Both the position numbers and the translations under genes were made by a program. 6,976 nucleotides of DNA, taken from NCBI GenBank assembly GCA_023420745.1, contig JAEZVQ010000005.1:1-6976 (forward strand). The letters run 5' to 3'. Positions 1-6,189 of the stretch are shown one piece after another. Each line of letters begins with the position of its first letter. The stretch's first letter is position 1. The notes beneath the pieces are model-generated. The model had not been told where the DNA came from and made no database searches. It saw only the letters and a list, made by a program, of their open reading frames with translations. This DNA is from Actinomycetes bacterium. GTDB taxonomy: Bacteria > Actinomycetota > Actinomycetes > Actinomycetales > Actinomycetaceae.

Positions 1-307
1 CGGTCACCGACAGTTCGTCTCCGGCTGGAATCCACGTGAACAGCGGCTGCACCATGCGTCGCGCCTCGACGGAAAGCCCGAGGATCTCGACGAGGATTGC
101 CGCACCAACACCGAAGGAAGCCCAGGAGGCGATGACGGCCAGCCAGTGCCCCCAGCGGTCGGAAACCCGTCCGAGGATGAGCAGCAGCGCCGACGTCGCC
201 ATGGGAATGGCAATCATCAGCCAAGCCAGTGCGGCGATACCGTGAGCAGGCGTGCTGGCAACAGCCTCAGCAGCGTGCTCGGCGGAAGCGGAAATCAATG
301 GAATCAC
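1..307 (-). CDS. nuoL: NADH-quinone oxidoreductase subunit L (NuoL), N-terminal 102 residues; 3' end outside window
   Basis: NuoL (ND5 homologue) is the distal antiporter-like proton-pumping subunit of the complex I membrane arm. The frame runs from GTG at 305-307 to the window edge. After a short Ala-rich leader of about 23 residues come two hydrophobic helices (about 24-46, with AALAWLMIAIPMATSALLLI, and 54-77, with HWLAVIASWASFGVGAAILV), then QPLFTWIPAGDELSV (87-101), the beta-hairpin-like segment usual near the NuoL N-terminus. The position directly after nuoK is the standard place for nuoL. The antiporter core with its Lys/Glu residues lies outside the window. A second in-frame GTG at 314-316 is possible but has a poorer ribosome binding site. 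ATG at 215-217 would remove part of helix 1 and is unlikely. Confidence 0.93.
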   Translation of the reverse strand, partial: MIPLISASAEHAAEAVASTPAHGIAALAWLMIAIPMATSALLLILGRVSDRWGHWLAVIASWASFGVGAAILVEILGLSVEARRMVQPLFTWIPAGDELSVT

Positions 308-313
308 GTGTGG

Positions 314-319
314 CACCTC
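314..319 (-). promoter_or_regulatory. Shine-Dalgarno sequence of nuoL (GAGGTG)
   Basis: GAGGTG on the minus strand, overlapping the nuoK stop codon, ends 6 bases before GTG 305-307. This favours that GTG over the in-frame GTG at 314-316, which lies within the Shine-Dalgarno sequence itself. Confidence 0.65.
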
Positions 320-617
320 AGTTCTTCAAGAGGTTCACTTCGTCGACCGACGTGGTGCGACGCGAACGGAAGATCGACACGATGATGGACAACCCGACGA
401 CCACCTCGGCGGCGGCAACAACCATGACGAAGAAGGCCATCACCTGACCGGAGTAGTCACCATAGATGCGCGCGAAGGTCACCAGGGTGAGGTTCGCTGA
501 GTTGAGCATCAGTTCCACGCCCATCAGAGAGATCACTGCGGATCGGCGCACCACGACGGTGACCGCGCCGACAGCAAAGAGGATGAGGGCGAGTACCAGG
601 TAGTAGCTGAGACTCAT
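318..617 (-). CDS. nuoK: NADH-quinone oxidoreductase subunit K (NuoK), 99 aa
   Basis: NuoK (ND4L homologue) is a small three-helix membrane subunit of complex I that takes part in proton translocation. The 99-residue length is typical (E. coli 100). Helices lie near 3-24, 28-49 and 59-82. The two key membrane carboxylates are present: Glu35 in [11 protein letters not shown] and Glu71 in [13 protein letters not shown], matching E. coli Glu36 and Glu72. The C-terminus VDEVNLLKN is the usual ending of the family. The frame is open 28 codons further upstream, but ATG 615-617 is chosen: it gives the family N-terminus [10 protein letters not shown], forms an ATGA overlap with the nuoJ stop, and has AAGGAGG 10 bases upstream. 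The stop precedes nuoL by 10 bases. Confidence 0.97.
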   Translation of the reverse strand: MSLSYYLVLALILFAVGAVTVVVRRSAVISLMGVELMLNSANLTLVTFARIYGDYSGQVMAFFVMVVAAAEVVVGLSIIVSIFRSRRTTSVDEVNLLKN

Positions 618-1573
618 TGCGGATTTTCCTCCTTCACCGACGCCTCGTCGACCTCGTGCTGGTTGAGACCGCCGGGAGCACCGTGTCCTGCCATGCCCCA
701 AGCCTGTGACTGGGTGACCCGCTGGGTGCCCGCAGTTCCCATATGCGCGACGTTGTCGTCAGTTGAATCCGACGCGCGGCCGTCACGTTCGTCGCGCAGG
801 TTCGACACGAGTTCAGGGTCGAGGGAGCCGATGGTGCGCGCCAAGCCGCGAACACGCAGCACACGTGGCACCGATTCTTTGACGCCCTCGAGAGTTTCAC
901 CCGACAGTGCCGGAACGTCAGGAGCCGTCGACCCCGCGTACACACCGGGTGCCGTGTGCTGACCGACGTGGCGTCCCGATGCCGCGTAGGCCGCCATCTT
1001 CGCGTCGACGACGTTCTTCTGGGTGCGCTTCGGGGTCAGGCGATCACCGTGAGTGAGAAGCACTGCGCCGATCGCGGCGGTGATGAGCAGCGCTGCCGCG
1101 AGTTCCATGGAGAACCAGTAATTGGAAAACAGGGTGGTTGCGAGGGCTTCAATCGGCTCGTCAGAATGCGCATCCGCCGTGTAGTCCATCGTTGCCGGCA
1201 GGTTCGTCATCACCACGATAGTGGACAGTGTCACGGCGAGGATTGCCCCCACCACAGCGGCAACAATAATGTTCGACCGTCGCTGCTGGGTGTAGTGGTC
1301 GGAGGCTTGAAGACCAATCATCATCAGCACGAAGAGGAACAGCATCATGATCGCGCCGGTGTAGACGACGATCTGCACGACGCCCATGAACGGTGCCGAC
1401 AACATGAAGTACATGACGGCAAGACCGAGCATCACCGTCACCATGGAGATCGCCGAGTAGGCGGCTTTCTTGAAGAACAGCACCCCGAGCGCACCGGCAA
1501 CCATGATGGCAGCGACAACCCAGAATAGGATCGCCTCGCCCATGCCGGACATGAGGGGACCGGTGGACATCAT
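614..1573 (-). CDS. nuoJ: NADH-quinone oxidoreductase subunit J (NuoJ), 319 aa with long C-terminal tail
   Basis: NuoJ (ND6 homologue) is a proximal membrane-arm subunit of complex I near the quinone site. Five hydrophobic segments are visible near residues 14-33, 38-58, 63-86, 101-122 and 154-173. The third contains the family hallmark [19 protein letters not shown] (67-85), the helix with the conserved pi-bulge region. From about residue 175 to 319 the protein is hydrophilic: it runs through [15 protein letters not shown] (209-223) and [13 protein letters not shown] (234-246), then a Gly/Asp/Gln/His-rich end. E. coli NuoJ is about 184 aa; a tail with PGVY- and SVxRVLR-like segments is, from memory, usual in Actinomycetota. 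The reading frame is open further upstream into nuoI, but ATG at 1571-1573 is chosen because it has GAGGAGG 7 bases upstream and the ATGA overlap; a second ATG follows directly. The stop overlaps nuoK by 4 bases. Confidence 0.95.
   Translation of the reverse strand: MMSTGPLMSGMGEAILFWVVAAIMVAGALGVLFFKKAAYSAISMVTVMLGLAVMYFMLSAPFMGVVQIVVYTGAIMMLFLFVLMMIGLQASDHYTQQRRSNIIVAAVVGAILAVTLSTIVVMTNLPATMDYTADAHSDEPIEALATTLFSNYWFSMELAAALLITAAIGAVLLTHGDRLTPKRTQKNVVDAKMAAYAASGRHVGQHTAPGVYAGSTAPDVPALSGETLEGVKESVPRVLRVRGLARTIGSLDPELVSNLRDERDGRASDSTDDNVAHMGTAGTQRVTQSQAWGMAGHGAPGGLNQHEVDEASVKEENPQ
628..634 (-). promoter_or_regulatory. Shine-Dalgarno sequence of nuoK (AAGGAGG)
   Basis: AAGGAGG on the minus strand lies 10 bases before ATG 615-617, inside the 3' end of nuoJ. 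It supports the short 99-residue form of NuoK over the upstream in-frame start at 699-701. Confidence 0.75.
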
Positions 1574-2274
1574 GCGTGTGCCTCCTCGCCATTGGTCACG
1601 GTCGGGGGTGTCGGCGGTGCGGATACGGCACCCGCCGCCCGCGCTGCCGATTCGAGCGTGGGATCGTCGGGGCGTCGAGCACGCACCCATTCGACTTGCT
1701 CGCGGGTCGGCGCAGTGACCTCACCGCGGTAGTAGTCCCCGTCGGATTTGCCGGCAACCATCGGGTGCGGTGCCGCCAGCATCCCATCCTCGAGCGGGGC
1801 AAGAATCTGCGGCTTTTCGTAGATGAGGTCGGCACGGTGGTAGTCCGCGAGCTCAAAGTCGTTGCTCATTGTCAGCGCGCGCGTCGGGCACGCTTCAATG
1901 CACAGACCGCAGAAAATGCAGCGGAGGTAATTGATCTGATAGACCCGCCCGTAACGTTCGCCGGGTGAGTACTGTTCCTCCGGCGTGTTATTCCCCGCTT
2001 CGACGAGGACCGCATCAGCCGGACACGCCCAGGCGCACAGCTCGCAGCCAATGCACTTTTCTAAACCGTCCGGGTAGCGGTTGAGCTGGTGACGCCCGTG
2101 GAACCGAGGCATGACGTAGGGCCCTTCAAAGGGGTACTGCTCGGTGACGGTCGGTCGGAACAGGGATGACAGGGTGACTCCAAAACCGGCCACCGGGGCG
2201 AACAGTTCCCCGAGGAAACCGCGTTCGTCGTGCTCGTAGCGCATATCGTCGTTGGAAGAGGTGTGCTCACTCAT
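1570..2274 (-). CDS. nuoI: NADH-quinone oxidoreductase subunit I (NuoI), 234 aa, 2x[4Fe-4S]
   Basis: NuoI is the ferredoxin-like subunit that carries clusters N6a and N6b and links the NuoG cluster chain to the terminal cluster N2 next to quinone. Two classical [4Fe-4S] motifs are visible: [13 protein letters not shown] with Cys74, Cys77, Cys80 and Cys84, and [13 protein letters not shown] with Cys119, Cys122, Cys125 and Cys129. All eight ligands are intact. The N-terminal segment [18 protein letters not shown] (31-48) is the usual amphipathic membrane-surface region. After the family core, about 70 hydrophilic C-terminal residues (160-234), rich in Ala, Pro and Glu, extend beyond the E. coli protein (about 180 aa). 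The ATG is preceded by GAAGGAG at 2282-2288, 7 bases away, and overlaps nuoH by 8 bases. The stop overlaps nuoJ by 4 bases (ATGA). Confidence 0.97.
   Translation of the reverse strand: MSEHTSSNDDMRYEHDERGFLGELFAPVAGFGVTLSSLFRPTVTEQYPFEGPYVMPRFHGRHQLNRYPDGLEKCIGCELCAWACPADAVLVEAGNNTPEEQYSPGERYGRVYQINYLRCIFCGLCIEACPTRALTMSNDFELADYHRADLIYEKPQILAPLEDGMLAAPHPMVAGKSDGDYYRGEVTAPTREQVEWVRARRPDDPTLESAARAAGAVSAPPTPPTVTNGEEAHA
1581..1587 (-). promoter_or_regulatory. Shine-Dalgarno sequence of nuoJ (GAGGAGG)
   Basis: GAGGAGG on the minus strand sits 7 bases before ATG 1571-1573, inside the end of nuoI. It decides the nuoJ start: the frame is open another 39 codons upstream, but that extension reads as basic, non-family sequence and overlaps nuoI extensively. 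Confidence 0.8.
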
Positions 2275-3595
2275 GTGCAGGCTCCTTCACGACGCGACCG
2301 GCTCGAGGCGAGGGCGGCAGCGTCTGTCCGGGCAGTGGCGGCACGGGGTAACCGCCGGCGAAAGCATCGAAGGGTTCCTCAGCAGCCGCGTCATCCTTGC
2401 GACCGGGAGTGTCGGCAAGCCACATGACGATCATGACCACGAGGAACACGGCAATAATGGCGCCGAAGATCAGCAGCATCGAATCGGTGACCCACATCCG
2501 CACGCCCTGGAGGATCGCCACGATGACCAGCCAGCCGAGAGAGACGGGGATAAGAATCTTCCATCCCAGTGCCATGAACTGGTCGTAGCGGAATCGCAGG
2601 AGCGTTCCTCGAATCCACACGAAGAAGAAGAAGAATACCCACAGTTTCGCAATGAACCACAGCATCGGCCACCAGCCGGAGTTGAAATCGACGAAGGGGA
2701 TCATCGACAGCCCGAATGGTGCGTGCCATCCGCCGAGGAACACGGTGGTTGCGACGGCGGACACGTTGAACATGTTGATGTATTCCGACAGGTAGTACCA
2801 GCCGAATTTCATCGACGAGTATTCCGTCATGTGACCGGCGACGAGTTCACCTTCCGCTTCAGGCAGGTCGAAGGGCAGACGGTTGACTTCGCCCACCATG
2901 GAAATGAAGTAGACGATGAACGCGGGTAGAAGCGCGAACCCCCACCACACGCGCTGCTGCGCGGCCACGATTTCGGAGGTGGACATCGAACCCGACACGA
3001 GGAACACGGAAACCAGCGACATGCCCATCGCGAGTTCGTAGGACACCACCTGCGCCGCGGACCGCACCGATCCGAGCAGCGGCAGTGTCGAGCGTGTCGA
3101 CCAGCCGCCGAGGACAATGCCGTACAGACCGAGTGAGGCGATCGCCAGGATATAGAGGATGGCAATCGGCGTGTCGGCCAGCTGAAGCGGTGTTGAATGC
3201 CCAGCAATCGACACATTCGGTCCCATGGGGATCACGGCAAGCACCATGAACGCGGAGAAAGCTGAGATTGACGGGGCGATGAAGTAGATGAACTTCTCCG
3301 CGCGATCCGTCCAAATATCTTCCTTGAACAGGAGCTTGCCGGCGTCGGCGAAGGCTTGGAACAAGCCGAGCGGACCGGCGACATTGGGGCCGGGGCGGGT
3401 CTGCATCCGTGCGAGGACGCGACGTTCAAACCACAGCGCCATAATCACCGACGCGATGAGGAAGACGACGATGAACAGTGCCTTGATGAGGCTGAGCCAC
3501 CAGGTCTCCTCGCTGAAGTCGGCGGGAGCGGTCGTTGGCGGCGCGAACGGCACCAGGGTCGGTGCCGTGGCCACCACAGTCGACAGCGAAGTCAC
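2267..3595 (-). CDS. nuoH: NADH-quinone oxidoreductase subunit H (NuoH), 442 aa
   Basis: NuoH (ND1 homologue) is the membrane subunit that contacts the peripheral arm and forms much of the quinone-binding chamber. Family motifs are [15 protein letters not shown] (57-71), [17 protein letters not shown] (77-93), [20 protein letters not shown] (163-182), the acidic loop [16 protein letters not shown] (240-255) with Glu246, Glu248 and Glu250, and the [15 protein letters not shown] segment (327-341). About eight to nine hydrophobic segments are visible, for example near 37-56, 103-124, 143-163, 185-205, 219-236, 313-328, 345-363 and 371-392. The N-terminus has a Pro/Thr-rich leader of about 30 residues. 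The C-terminus has a hydrophilic, Pro-rich tail of about 50 residues (395-442) that E. coli NuoH (about 325 aa) lacks; such tails are common in actinobacterial NuoH. The start is GTG, overlapping the nuoG stop as GTGA. The stop lies 8 bases inside nuoI. Confidence 0.97.
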   Translation of the reverse strand: MTSLSTVVATAPTLVPFAPPTTAPADFSEETWWLSLIKALFIVVFLIASVIMALWFERRVLARMQTRPGPNVAGPLGLFQAFADAGKLLFKEDIWTDRAEKFIYFIAPSISAFSAFMVLAVIPMGPNVSIAGHSTPLQLADTPIAILYILAIASLGLYGIVLGGWSTRSTLPLLGSVRSAAQVVSYELAMGMSLVSVFLVSGSMSTSEIVAAQQRVWWGFALLPAFIVYFISMVGEVNRLPFDLPEAEGELVAGHMTEYSSMKFGWYYLSEYINMFNVSAVATTVFLGGWHAPFGLSMIPFVDFNSGWWPMLWFIAKLWVFFFFFVWIRGTLLRFRYDQFMALGWKILIPVSLGWLVIVAILQGVRMWVTDSMLLIFGAIIAVFLVVMIVMWLADTPGRKDDAAAEEPFDAFAGGYPVPPLPGQTLPPSPRAGRVVKEPAHE

Positions 3596-6189
3596 TTGGT
3601 CACCTCCGTACGTGTGATGGTGACGACGGACCCGGTTCGGGCCCCGAGAGTTTCATGGACGTGGCAGCCGCGCGAACATTCGGGCAGCCACACCACGCCG
3701 TCAGGCAGATCTCGAGCGAAGACCGGCAGGGTCACCGATCCGCGTTCGGTGCTCACCGTCGCGAGGTCTCCATCGGTCAGACCGTGTGCCGCCAGCGTGG
3801 CGCCCGAGGCGAGGATGATCGACCGGCGCGCATTGCCGGCGAGTTCCTCGGCACCATCTTGGAGTCGACCCTCGTCGAGCATCGGCTTGTGGGTGGCAAG
3901 CACGCAGCGACCGTCGGTGGGCAGGCGCAGCTGTGCCGGCGCCTCCACGGGCGCCTCGATGCGCGCTCCATCCCAGCCCATCAACTCGTTGATTTCCGCG
4001 TGGGTGTCCTTGAGGGTGGCGACGCCAAGGTCGATTCCCATTTCTGCCGCAAGCTGGTGGAGTACCTCGCGGTCGGGCAGGCTGCGCGAAGACAGTGCTT
4101 GACCGAAGGGGCGCAAACGCCCTTCCCAGTTGATGAAGGTGCCGTTCTTTTCGGTCACCGGCGCCACCGGGAATACCACGTCGGCGAGTTCAGTGAGATC
4201 GGAGGCTCGCACCTCGAGGCTGACTACGAATCTCGCCGCGCGCACCGCGTCGGTGAGCACGCTCGGAACCGGGAAGTCACGCGAGTCGATACCGCCGAGG
4301 ATCATCGCCGCAGCCGGGGTCTGCACGCTGGCACGCACCGAGTCGACGGTGCACATCGCACCCTCGGTGGGAATCGTCGCACCCCACACGGCTTCGAGAT
4401 CAGCACGCGCCTCAGCGTCGTCAACAAAACGACCGAAGGGCAGCAGTTGCGGCAACGCACCCACGTCAACCCCGCCGCGCTCTCCCGCTCGACGTGGGAT
4501 CCACGCCACTCGCGCACCGGTGCTCTCGACGAGACGCGCCACCGCAGAGTACAGACCGGGAATATCGACAGCACGTTCACCGACAATGACGATGCCCTCG
4601 CGCAGTTCCTCACGCAGCGTGGCATCGAGTTCGTCGAGGATTCGCGGTTCCTCCCCCGGGGCTGCGTGGATGACGTCGGCGCTGAGCTTGTGCGACCCCG
4701 ACGTGGTCATCGGGGCGACGACGCTGACCTTCACGCCACCGGCGAGCACTCCCTTGCGCAACCGCAGGAACACGCTGCCGATTTCGTCTTCAACTTCGCA
4801 GCCAACGATGAGCACGCGCCCAGCCTTTTCGAGGTCACGGTAGGTGACGTCGAGACCGCGACCGGCAACGTAGTGACCCAGGAACTGCGTTTCTTCCAGG
4901 CTGGTTGAGCGCATCCGCTGGTCAACCTGGTTAGTGCCCATCGCCACACGCGCGAACTTCGACCACGCGTAGGCATCTTCGACGGTGAGGCGACCGCCCG
5001 GCATCAGTACAATCCGCTGCTCCGGGTCGGCGGCATGAGCCTGACGGGCAGCCGCCAGACCGCGTGCGGCACGGTCAATCGCGTCCGCCCACGACGTGGG
5101 GACAAGTTCGCCGTTTTCACGCACGAGCGGCATTCGCAGCCGGTCGTCGGCAGTCGTCCAACGGTAGGCGAAGCGGTCTTTGTCGGTGATCCACTCTTCG
5201 TTGACGTCGTGGTCTTCACCGGCGAGGCGACGCACGACCTCACCGCGGCGAACGTCGACGCGGATAGCTGAGCCGGAAGCGTCGTGTTCGCTCACGCCTG
5301 CGGTAGAGACAAGGTCGAAGGGGCGACCGCGGAAACGATAGGCCGAAGATGTCAGCGCACCAACTGGGCAGATCTGGATCGTGTTGCCGGCAAAGTACGA
5401 CGCGAAGGGACGCCCGGATTCGTCGAGCGCGTCCTCACTCACCGGTCCGCAGTGGTGGCTGCCCGGCAATGCCGGCGCCCCGTAGGGACCAACCGCGTCG
5501 GCGGTGCGCACAATCTCATCACTGTGGTAGTCGGGGTTGTGGAAGTCGAGCACCGCGGTATCGAAAGTGCCGATCTGCTCCCCCATAAACTCGTGGTCAT
5601 CCGTCGGCGCGGTGCCGCCACCGCGACCTTGGAGGTCGATGAAAGCGTCGCCGGCGATCTGCTTGCCGAAGCGCACGCAACGCTGGCACAGGATGCAGCG
5701 TTCGCGGTCGAGCATCACCGTCGACGTCAGCGAAACCGGCTTGCGGAACACGCGCTTGGCGTCAATAAACCGCGAGGTCTCGCGCCCCTCGCTCATTGCC
5801 TGGTTTTGCAGCGGGCACTCCCCACCCTTGTCGCAGATTGGACAGTCGAGCGGGTGATTAATGAGGAGGAACTCCATGATGCCCTTCTGGGCTTTCATGG
5901 CGGTTTCCGAAGTGTGCTGGGTGTTGACGACCATCCCTTCCATCACGGTCATCGTGCATGAGGCCTGCGGCTTGGGGAAGGGACGCACCTCACCGGAACG
6001 ATCGGGGGCGGCCACGTCAACGAGGCACTGACGGCAGGCGCCCGCCGGCTTCAGCAGCGGGTGGTCGCAGAAACGTGGGATGCGAATCCCAGCCTGTTCT
6101 GCGGCACGGATAATCAGCGTGCCTTTCGGGACACTGACCGGCGTGCCGTCGATGGTGAGGTTCACCATCTCGGTGGTTTCCTGGGTCAT
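3592..6189 (-). CDS. nuoG: NADH-quinone oxidoreductase subunit G (NuoG), 865 aa, lacking the N7 cluster ligands
   Basis: NuoG is the large Fe-S subunit of the peripheral arm of complex I and carries electrons from NuoF towards NuoI. The N-terminal ferredoxin domain holds N1b ligands Cys41, Cys52, Cys55 and Cys78. The His-Cys3 motif HPLDCPICDKGGEC gives N5 ligands His112, Cys116, Cys119 and Cys125. Cluster N4 uses Cys165, Cys168 and Cys171 (RCILCQRC) plus Cys274 (QICPVGA). About 102 residues separate the last two, against about 42 in E. coli-type proteins. The N7 positions (300, 303, 307, 335) are Ser, Asp, Ser and Thr, so N7 cannot form in the usual way. The rest is a degenerate molybdopterin-oxidoreductase-like domain with the typical EKNGTFINWEGR segment near residue 690. 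The C-terminus contains Cys838, Cys842, His843 and His845. The ATG start is preceded by AGGAGG at 6196-6201, 6 bases away, and overlaps nuoF; the stop overlaps nuoH. Length is within the usual NuoG range. Confidence 0.97.
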   Translation of the reverse strand: MTQETTEMVNLTIDGTPVSVPKGTLIIRAAEQAGIRIPRFCDHPLLKPAGACRQCLVDVAAPDRSGEVRPFPKPQASCTMTVMEGMVVNTQHTSETAMKAQKGIMEFLLINHPLDCPICDKGGECPLQNQAMSEGRETSRFIDAKRVFRKPVSLTSTVMLDRERCILCQRCVRFGKQIAGDAFIDLQGRGGGTAPTDDHEFMGEQIGTFDTAVLDFHNPDYHSDEIVRTADAVGPYGAPALPGSHHCGPVSEDALDESGRPFASYFAGNTIQICPVGALTSSAYRFRGRPFDLVSTAGVSEHDASGSAIRVDVRRGEVVRRLAGEDHDVNEEWITDKDRFAYRWTTADDRLRMPLVRENGELVPTSWADAIDRAARGLAAARQAHAADPEQRIVLMPGGRLTVEDAYAWSKFARVAMGTNQVDQRMRSTSLEETQFLGHYVAGRGLDVTYRDLEKAGRVLIVGCEVEDEIGSVFLRLRKGVLAGGVKVSVVAPMTTSGSHKLSADVIHAAPGEEPRILDELDATLREELREGIVIVGERAVDIPGLYSAVARLVESTGARVAWIPRRAGERGGVDVGALPQLLPFGRFVDDAEARADLEAVWGATIPTEGAMCTVDSVRASVQTPAAAMILGGIDSRDFPVPSVLTDAVRAARFVVSLEVRASDLTELADVVFPVAPVTEKNGTFINWEGRLRPFGQALSSRSLPDREVLHQLAAEMGIDLGVATLKDTHAEINELMGWDGARIEAPVEAPAQLRLPTDGRCVLATHKPMLDEGRLQDGAEELAGNARRSIILASGATLAAHGLTDGDLATVSTERGSVTLPVFARDLPDGVVWLPECSRGCHVHETLGARTGSVVTITRTEVTK
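3600..3607 (-). promoter_or_regulatory. Shine-Dalgarno sequence of nuoH (GGAGGTGA)
   Basis: On the minus strand GGAGGTGA, a near-perfect match to the anti-Shine-Dalgarno end of 16S rRNA, ends 4 bases before GTG at 3593-3595 (7 bases counted from GGAGG). This supports the GTG start of nuoH, for which no ATG lies nearby in frame, and the GTGA overlap with the nuoG stop. Confidence 0.8.
5185..5292 (-). other. Degenerate N7 [4Fe-4S] site of NuoG
   Basis: The segment beginning VSEHDASGSAIR and ending EEWITDKDRF occupies the place of the N7 motif, C-x2-C-x3-C-x27-C, found in E. coli and Thermus NuoG/Nqo3. Spacing is exactly kept, but the ligand codons are AGC Ser300 (5290-5292), GAC Asp303 (5281-5283), TCA Ser307 (5269-5271) and ACC Thr335 (5185-5187). 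The surrounding residues (EH.ASG, RRGEVVRRLAG, NEEW..DK) remain of family type. The fold therefore appears preserved while the cluster is lost. Confidence 0.85.
5404..5619 (-). other. Insertion within the N4 cluster region of NuoG (about residues 191-262)
   Basis: Between Cys171 and Cys274, the third and fourth N4 ligands, NuoG contains a polar stretch rich in Gly, Asp, His and Pro, including the segments IGTFDTAVLDF and GSHHCGPVSED. Family sequence resumes at SYFAGNTIQICPVGA. Classical NuoG proteins have about 42 residues between these cysteines; this one has 102, so roughly 60 residues are extra. The insertion is in frame, shows no change in base composition by eye, and both flanks match the family, so it looks like an inherited surface loop and not an assembly error. 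The boundaries are approximate because no alignment could be run. Confidence 0.7.

Noticed and set aside
956..1528. His-rich plus-strand open frame of 190 codons opposite nuoJ, resembling a metal-binding protein
   Set aside because: The histidines are the reverse complement of Met and Val codons in NuoJ membrane helices. There is no ribosome binding site or domain to support it.
614..1690. Longer 358-residue form of NuoJ starting at 1690
   Set aside because: The extra 39 residues are basic, unlike the family, and overlap nuoI by over 100 bases. ATG at 1573 has a strong Shine-Dalgarno sequence and the operon-style ATGA overlap.
2621..2635. Perfect (GAA)5 repeat on the plus strand as a possible phase-variable tract
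   Set aside because: It encodes five Phe (321-325) in a NuoH membrane helix where Phe-rich sequence is normal. A triplet repeat cannot shift the frame, and five units is short.
2252..2929. Plus-strand open frame of 225 codons opposite nuoH
   Set aside because: It is a shadow of nuoH: rich in His, Glu and Arg, without hydrophobic core or family motif, and lying fully over conserved NuoH sequence.
3535..4908. Long plus-strand open frame (457 codons) antisense to nuoG and the nuoH start
   Set aside because: It lies opposite strongly supported nuoG coding sequence. The translation is rich in Arg, His and Gly with no recognisable domain. Long antisense frames are expected in GC-rich genes with biased third positions.
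5284..5961. Plus-strand open frame of 225 codons opposite the Fe-S region of nuoG
   Set aside because: The minus strand here encodes the N5 and N4 motifs, so the plus-strand frame is a composition by-product.
3592..6189. NuoG as a molybdenum-containing formate dehydrogenase-like enzyme, because of its oxidoreductase-like C-terminal domain
   Set aside because: The position between nuoF and nuoH, the N1b, N5 and N4 motifs, and the NGTFINWEGR segment are those of complex I NuoG, whose molybdopterin-type domain is a relic without cofactor.
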